NCBI GenBank assembly: GCA_016790075.1
Contig: JAEUPP010000040.1
Span: forward strand, 1-55,763
DNA length: 55,763 nt
DNA from: Rhodanobacteraceae bacterium
GTDB lineage: Bacteria > Pseudomonadota > Gammaproteobacteria > Xanthomonadales > Rhodanobacteraceae
Reading direction: 5' to 3'
The notes under the pieces are model-generated. The model was given only the letters and a program-made list of their open reading frames with translations, did not search any database and had not been told where the DNA came from. The translations under genes and the position numbers were made by a program. Shown here piece by piece: positions 51,063-55,763 of the stretch; positions within the stretch are counted from its first letter, which is position 1, and the number at the start of each line of letters is the position of its first letter.

Positions 51063-53315
51063 ATGCCATCGACCCGACTATCCCTGGCAATCGCCTGCGC
51101 GATTGCCACAGCACCGCTACGTGCTGCCCCCGAACCGGCCCCAGCCGCCACCCCGGACACCTACGACCAGCTCGAACGCATCATCGTCTCGGCAACATTC
51201 ACCGCACAGGCGGTAAAGGACGTCGCCGCAGAAACGACGGTGCTGCTGCGCCAGGACATGGATCGCCGCCTGCAGCAGGATCTGCGCGATCTGGTGCGTT
51301 ATGAGCCCGGCGTCAGCGTCATTGGCGGCGGCCGCTTCGGAATCCGCGGATTCGCGATCCGCGGCCTTGACGGCAATCGGGTGCGCATCGAAATCGATGA
51401 CATCAGTGCGCCGGATGCTTTCGCCATCGGCAGCTTCTCCAGCGCCGGCCGTGATTTCGTCGACCTCGATTCGCTCAAGCGCGTGGAAATCGTACGCGGC
51501 CCCGCATCGGCGCTGCATGGTTCGGATGCACTCGGTGGCGTCGTCAGTCTGGTGACCAAGGATCCCGGCGACTATCTCGTCGACGCCAAGGATGGTGCTT
51601 ACCTCGGAATCAAGGGCACTTACGACAGCGCCGATCGCCAGTCGGGTGAAAGTATTACGGGTGCCCTGCAGAACGGAAACCACGGACTGCTCGCCTTACT
51701 CACGCATCGCGACGGGCACCAGCTCGGCAATCGTGGTGAGCTCGACTCCCTGGGCAGCACGCGCACGCGCCCTAATCCCCAGGAGACACAAGGCAACGCC
51801 CTGCTGGCGAAGTACGTCTACGGTGGCGAGGAACAATCGTCGCGATTGACGCTGGATGCGTCGCGCAACACGTCAACCACCCATGCACTGGACCAGCTCG
51901 GCGTGCGCAACGTCGGCGGCGCACCGGTACTGGTTACGCGCCTGGACGCTGACGACAGCAAGCAGCGCACACGGCTGTCGTTCGACCAGCACTACAGCAG
52001 CAACAGCGGACCGTTCGACCTGCTCGACTGGCGCGTCTACACGCAAACCAGCGATACGCGTCAGGACACCTTCGAGGACAGGGCAGGCTTTGCAGGCGGT
52101 ACGCCGACGAATCCGCTCTCGCGTTATCGCCGTTTCGACTACGAGCAACGCGAGCACGGCGTCGACGGGCTGGCTCGCAAGCAGCTGACTGTGGGCGCCG
52201 TGACACACGACATCGCCTACGGCTTCGAGTACGCGGCCGGGCGCACTCGTGCCCAGCGCGACGGGTTTCAGCGCAATCTGACTACCGGCGCAGTGACCCG
52301 CGTCGTGGCACCCGACGTGTTTCCGGTGCGGGACTTCCCGCTCACCGACACATCACGCACGGCCCTGTTCTTGCAGGACGACATCGGCCTGGCCAGCGAC
52401 CGGCTGCATCTCGTTCCGGCCCTGCGCTACGACCGTTTCGAGGTTGATCCGCGCCACGATCCGGTGTTCCTCGCCGACAACCCCGGCGTCAACGTGGTCT
52501 CGCTGGCAAGCGATCGCGCCTCTCCGAAATTTTCCGCAATTTATACATTCAGCAACAACTGGCGCGCATACGGCCAGCTCGCAAGCGGTTTCCGCGCGCC
52601 ACCCTACAGCGACGTCAACGTCGGATTCACCAACCTGCAGTTCGGCTATACCGCACTGCCAAATCCCAAGCTCAAGCCCGAGACCAGCCGCAGCGCCGAA
52701 GCCGGTCTGCGCGTCGACGGCGAAGCCGGCTACGCCAGCGTCTCGGTCTACCGCAGCCGCTACAAGGACTTCATCGAGTCGCTGGTCAATGTCGGCACCG
52801 ATCCTACGACGGGCCTGATGCAGTTCCAGTCGGTCAATCTCGGCCGGGTCGACATACGCGGCGCCGAAGCCAGCGCGGGACTGCGCCTGGGCCAGCTCAG
52901 CCCCGCCCTGCGCGGAGTCGAAATCCGCACCTCACTGGCCACGGCCCGGGGCGACGACCGCGTGCGTGAGGCACCGCTGACAAGCATAGAACCGGCCAAG
53001 GCCGTGCTCGGCCTTGCCTATGAAGGTGCGCACTGGGGCGCGGAACTCATTGGCACCTTTGTCCGTGCCAAGCGCCGCCTCGCGCCGGTTCAAGGCGGTC
53101 GCGCGTTCGCTGCACCGGGCTACGCCGTCGTCGATGCATATCTGCACTACGAGCCGCTGCCGTCGCTGAGCCTCTACGCCGGTTTCACGAATATCGGCAA
53201 CCGGCGCTACTGGGAATGGAACAGCGTGCGTGGCATGGCGGAATCGCCGGTCATCGACCGCTACAGCGCCCCCGGGCGCGCCGCGAGCGCGGGCTTCGCG
53301 CTGAGCTTCAACTGA
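51063..53315 (+). CDS. TonB-dependent heme/hemoglobin receptor
   Basis: 750 residues, with a signal peptide (SLAIACAIATAPLRAAP) and a TonB box-like LERIIVSAT. A plug domain (~50-190: RLQQDLRDLVRYEPGVSVIGGG, FGIRGFAIRGLDGNRVRIEIDD, VEIVRGPASALHGSDALGGVVSLVTKDP) is followed by a barrel with heme-receptor signatures GFRAPPYSDVN (FRAP) and LPNPKLKPETS (NPNL-like), ending in the aromatic-type strand ASAGFALSFN. It matches the TonB-hemoglobin/transferrin/lactoferrin receptor group. Outer-membrane uptake of heme iron, controlled by the Fur-box promoter upstream, is the inferred role. The adjoining gene (53338) is likely its partner. Confidence 0.93.
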   Translation: MPSTRLSLAIACAIATAPLRAAPEPAPAATPDTYDQLERIIVSATFTAQAVKDVAAETTVLLRQDMDRRLQQDLRDLVRYEPGVSVIGGGRFGIRGFAIRGLDGNRVRIEIDDISAPDAFAIGSFSSAGRDFVDLDSLKRVEIVRGPASALHGSDALGGVVSLVTKDPGDYLVDAKDGAYLGIKGTYDSADRQSGESITGALQNGNHGLLALLTHRDGHQLGNRGELDSLGSTRTRPNPQETQGNALLAKYVYGGEEQSSRLTLDASRNTSTTHALDQLGVRNVGGAPVLVTRLDADDSKQRTRLSFDQHYSSNSGPFDLLDWRVYTQTSDTRQDTFEDRAGFAGGTPTNPLSRYRRFDYEQREHGVDGLARKQLTVGAVTHDIAYGFEYAAGRTRAQRDGFQRNLTTGAVTRVVAPDVFPVRDFPLTDTSRTALFLQDDIGLASDRLHLVPALRYDRFEVDPRHDPVFLADNPGVNVVSLASDRASPKFSAIYTFSNNWRAYGQLASGFRAPPYSDVNVGFTNLQFGYTALPNPKLKPETSRSAEAGLRVDGEAGYASVSVYRSRYKDFIESLVNVGTDPTTGLMQFQSVNLGRVDIRGAEASAGLRLGQLSPALRGVEIRTSLATARGDDRVREAPLTSIEPAKAVLGLAYEGAHWGAELIGTFVRAKRRLAPVQGGRAFAAPGYAVVDAYLHYEPLPSLSLYAGFTNIGNRRYWEWNSVRGMAESPVIDRYSAPGRAASAGFALSFN

Positions 53316-53337
53316 GGAACCAAGGGACATTTATACA

Positions 53338-54456
53338 ATGAGGTTCGCCATTATTTCCGCAGCTTTGCTCGTCACCAGCGCCTGCGCGACCACCGCCGGC
53401 AGCCGGCATGCCTCGACACTCACGGGGCTTGCGCCCTCCACCGCAGCACCAGCCAACTACCAGCGCCCCTGCGAAACAGTGCCTACAACGGTACAAGCCG
53501 CATTCGAGTGCGACCGCCGCAGCATCCTCGGCATGGCCGGTGAGTTTCGGGTTACGTTTGCATTCGACGAGACCGTGGCGCTGAAACCGGGCTATGCCCC
53601 GAAGGCCGCGCAGCGCTCCGGAGGCGACGAAATCGTCCTGGTCGTAGAAGACCGGGGAGACTTCATCTCACTGCAGCACATACTCGTCGCCGGCAGCGGC
53701 AAGGACGCAACCGTCATCAAGCACTGGCGCCAGGACTGGCAGTACGAACCCAGGGACATGCTTGTATTCCGCGGCCACAAGCGCTTCGAGCTCGAACCCG
53801 TGGCCACCGGCAGAGCACACGGCGCCTGGTCGCAGTCAGTTTATGAAGTCGACGATGCGCCGCGCTATGCGAGTATCGGGCGATGGGATCATGCCAACGG
53901 TATCGACGCCTGGACCTCTGACTTCACCTGGCGGCCGCTGCCTCGGCGCGAATACACCAAGCGCAACGACTATCAGGTGCTGGGGGCAGTCAACCGTCAT
54001 ACCTTGACCCCCAGCGGCTGGATGCACGAGCAGGACAACGAGAAACTACAGCTCGACGCCGATGGCAGGACTACCGCCCTGGTGCGGGAAATCGGTATCA
54101 ACAGCTACGTGCGCACGGACCAGATCGACTTCTCCCCAGGCCAGGCCTACTGGAACAGGACCCGGGATTTCTGGCGTGAGGTGCGTGAAGCGTGGGCGCA
54201 GGCCGCACGCGAACGCAAGTCCTACGAGCTTCAGCAGATGCTCGATGAGCGCCCGCGTTTCGAGGCACTTTTTACGCTGGCGGAAAAGGCCGGCAACGGC
54301 GAAACGGTTACACGCACGCAGATCGATGCGGTGTTGCAGCGAGCACTCGCACTGGGCCCAGCCCAAACCAGCACGGCCGAGCCGCTCAACGTGCAACCCC
54401 AGGCCCCCACGCAAGCACCATTACCCGTGTCACCGGCGCAGGGAATGCCGGATTGA
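53338..54456 (+). CDS. Exported DUF6607-like protein linked to heme receptor
   Basis: 372 residues, starting 22 bases after the receptor stop, so in the same operon. A signal segment (FAIISAALLVTSAC) ends in a Cys that could be lipidated, but the lipobox is atypical. The mature protein is a beta-rich domain with repeated aromatic motifs (IKHWRQDWQYEP, MLVFRGHKRFEL, YEVDDAPRYASIGRWDH, TSDFTWRPLPRREYTKRNDYQVL, YWNRTRDFWREVREAW). It resembles DUF6607 proteins, which I recall being encoded beside TonB-dependent heme receptors; no biochemical function is established. C-terminal ~40 residues are a Pro/Gln-rich low-complexity tail. Heme release or handling in the periplasm is an inference. Confidence 0.82.
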   Translation: MRFAIISAALLVTSACATTAGSRHASTLTGLAPSTAAPANYQRPCETVPTTVQAAFECDRRSILGMAGEFRVTFAFDETVALKPGYAPKAAQRSGGDEIVLVVEDRGDFISLQHILVAGSGKDATVIKHWRQDWQYEPRDMLVFRGHKRFELEPVATGRAHGAWSQSVYEVDDAPRYASIGRWDHANGIDAWTSDFTWRPLPRREYTKRNDYQVLGAVNRHTLTPSGWMHEQDNEKLQLDADGRTTALVREIGINSYVRTDQIDFSPGQAYWNRTRDFWREVREAWAQAARERKSYELQQMLDERPRFEALFTLAEKAGNGETVTRTQIDAVLQRALALGPAQTSTAEPLNVQPQAPTQAPLPVSPAQGMPD

Positions 54457-54510
54457 CTTCTGTCGGGCAGAAGCAGGTTCCATGGCTGCATGCGAACACA
54501 GCCGATCTAC

Positions 54511-54531
54511 GCAGCGTCGGAGCGACGCTGC
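54511..54531. terminator. Hairpin after the heme operon
   Basis: GCAGCGTCG, GAG loop, CGACGCTGC: a perfect 9-bp stem 55 bases after the stop. No T-run; a processing or Rho-linked end is possible. Confidence 0.45.
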
Positions 54532-54581
54532 GCACGGCGATCCGGCAGATCAGCTATCGCGGCCGCTACTGAGTTTTCGCT

Positions 54582-54734
54582 TCACGGCTCGGAGCGGAGC
54601 TGCTGTTCCACCAGATCCATTTCAACCAGCTCAGCTTCGTCGCTATCGCGACTGGCGAACCACAGACGGCCGCCACTCAGATCGATATTGCGATCAAACA
54701 CGATCAAACACAGCCACGCACAAATCAGATTCGA
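54582..54734 (-). other. Possible remnant of a gene ending, invaded by the repeat array
   Basis: On the minus strand a 50-codon open frame ending with TGA at 54584-54582 reads FDRNIDLSGGRLWFAS, then DEAELVEMDLVEQQLRSEP. It has protein-like composition (propeller-type strand spacing) but no start, and the upstream side runs into repeat units. It could be the last codons of a former gene cut off by the array. Function unrecognised. Confidence 0.25.
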
Positions 54735-54939
54735 TCAAACACAGCCACGCACGATCAAACACAGCCACGCACGATCAAACACAGCCACGCACAAATCAGA
54801 TTAATCCGACACGCCGTCGGGATATTTTCGCATGAGATCAAACACAGCCAGATCAAACACAGCCGAGATCAAACACAGATCAAACACAGCCACGCACAAA
54901 TCAGATTAATCCGACACGCCGTCGGGATATTTTCGCATG
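54692..54939. repeat. Nested tandem/iteron-like array upstream of an HUH transposase
   Basis: GATCAAACA occurs nine times, at 54692, 54702, 54733, 54753, 54773, 54836, 54851, 54867 and 54878. Longest shared form is GATCAAACACAGCCACGCAC, a 20-bp unit that appears five times in full. A 62-bp unit occurs twice without a mismatch (54773-54834 and 54878-54939): it consists of the 20-bp iteron, ACAAATCAGATTAAT, a hairpin CCGAC-ACGCC-GTCGG, and GATATTTTCGCATG. Several copies are truncated, giving a nested arrangement. The second 62-bp unit ends 32 bases before the transposase start. REP-like target or regulatory site of that transposase is the leading explanation. Confidence 0.9.
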
Positions 54940-54971
54940 CGCTTGCAAAGCAGCAGCGGGACAATGCCCGC

Positions 54972-55763
54972 ATGGCTCAGCCCCGCTCCCAACTGGTCTC
55001 TACGGATGAACGCGGCGTATTCCACTGTGTGCAACGCTGCGTGCGCCGGGCCTGGCTATGTGGAGAAGACAAGTACACCGGCATTTCGTTTGAGCATCGC
55101 AAGCAGTGGGTCACAGACCGGATAGCCCTCGTCGGCCAGTGCTTTGCCGTCGCGATCCATGCCTATGCCGTGATGAGCAATCACCTGCATCTGGTGCTGG
55201 AAGTTGATCCGCTGGCACCGGCGCACTGGTGTGCTGAAGACATTGCACAACGCTGGGTGCGGCTGTTTCCACCGCGCGAGGCCACTGAGTTGGCGTTCGA
55301 GATGAAATGTCAGTCGGTCATCAATGATCCGATTCGTCTGGGTGTGATCCGCCAACGTCTCGGTAGCCTGTCCTGGCTGATGAAGTGTCTGGTTGAACCG
55401 ATTGCCCGCCGTGCGAATGCGGAAGACCTCTGCAAGGGACGATTCTGGGAAGGCCGCTTCAAGTCGCAGGTATTGAAAGATGAAAAGGCATTGCTGGCGG
55501 CGATGGCCTATGTGGACCTGAACCCGATTCGGGCGGGCATCACCCACCGGATGGAAGATCAACAACACACCAGCGTGAGCGAGCGGGTTCGGGAAGCGAA
55601 CGATCACCCGCAACTACTGGCCTGTGTGGTGCAGCCCAGAGTCGCGACGATCACGCCAGCTTTGCCGGATATCCGACTGCGTGACTACCTGGCGCTGGTG
55701 GAATGGACCGGCAAGCAGCTGCGGGGTGACCACGCTGTAGCTACTTCCGAAGCAGCGCCAGCG
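54972..55763 (+). CDS. IS200-like / RAYT-like HUH transposase, N-terminal 264 residues (runs off window)
   Basis: ATG 54972 opens a frame that stays open to the last base, so the gene continues outside. Y1-type HUH signature: SNHLHLVLEV, with His71-x-His73 for metal binding, and Tyr180 in AMAYVDLNPIRAGI as the likely nucleophile; GRFWEGRFKSQVLKDEKALL precedes it as in REP-associated tyrosine transposases. The N-terminal FHCVQRCVRRAWLCGED also fits. Such proteins process single-stranded hairpins at repeats rather than mobilising a full IS. The 62-bp unit just upstream contains a hairpin that could be the substrate. The antisense frame (about 55056-55613) is a shadow. Family assignment by motif only. 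Confidence 0.88.
   Translation, partial: MAQPRSQLVSTDERGVFHCVQRCVRRAWLCGEDKYTGISFEHRKQWVTDRIALVGQCFAVAIHAYAVMSNHLHLVLEVDPLAPAHWCAEDIAQRWVRLFPPREATELAFEMKCQSVINDPIRLGVIRQRLGSLSWLMKCLVEPIARRANAEDLCKGRFWEGRFKSQVLKDEKALLAAMAYVDLNPIRAGITHRMEDQQHTSVSERVREANDHPQLLACVVQPRVATITPALPDIRLRDYLALVEWTGKQLRGDHAVATSEAAPA

Noticed and set aside
54692-54939. CRISPR array
   Set aside because: Repeats are irregularly spaced, nested and partly truncated, without unique spacers of constant length, and no cas genes are near.
55056-55613. 185-codon open frame on the minus strand
   Set aside because: Antisense to the HUH transposase, which has the HxH and Tyr motifs.

Overview
The window is high-GC and most like a gammaproteobacterium of the Xanthomonadales/Lysobacterales (Rhodanobacteraceae-like). 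I infer this from gene content, not from a database search: an Xps-style type II secretion (T2SS) gene run, two proteins with IPTL-CTERM-type sorting tails, many secreted repeat proteins (DUF11, PKD, kelch, Asp-box, delta-60, FG-GAP), and ECF sigma factors paired with kinase or membrane-protein genes. No rRNA, tRNA or CRISPR array was recognised.

Left part (1-13,403): the tail of an NTPase-TPR regulator with near-identical 120-bp repeats; an ECF sigma factor followed by a decayed Ser/Thr kinase; a subtilisin-protease remnant; an exported Asp-box propeller with an FN3 domain; and a 1.66k-residue exported protein carrying seven DUF11-type repeats and an IPTL-CTERM-like tail. A cluster of perfect palindromes and a strong terminator follow (13,434-13,612).

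Middle part (13,836-31,127): a beta-lactamase-fold hydrolase, a small membrane protein / ECF sigma / anti-sigma-like operon, an AraC regulator divergent from a small exported protein, a GST-like gene with its middle missing next to a PAS-GGDEF-EAL protein, a TPR-like protein, a kelch-PKD-PPC exported protein, a second ECF sigma / membrane protein pair, and two glycosyltransferases. Two copies of a palindromic repeat family with CCGCATTTCTCAC-type ends lie at 22.5 and 29.8 kb.

Right part (31,198-55,763): a minus-strand operon of FG-GAP protein, O-antigen ligase-like protein and small TPR protein; a tandem pair of paralogous exported proteins, only one with the IPTL-CTERM tail and 11 Asp-rich repeats; a diphthine-ammonia-ligase-like ATPase; a membrane HExxH protein; a TauE/SafE permease; hisN; then gspN-M-L-K-J-I-H-G, divergent from bioA. 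After a delta-60 exported protein comes a heme-receptor operon whose promoter overlaps a Fur-box-like sequence. The window ends in a nested repeat array directly upstream of a truncated HUH (IS200-like/RAYT-like) transposase that is open at the window edge.

The common theme is export to the cell surface. The T2SS could secrete several of these proteins and an IPTL-CTERM-specific exosortase, not present here, would process the tagged ones. Between the functional blocks lie gene-poor stretches with remnants of a kinase, a protease and other genes. Start sites were chosen by ribosome-binding site, signal peptide and overlap with the neighbouring gene, and are inferences.
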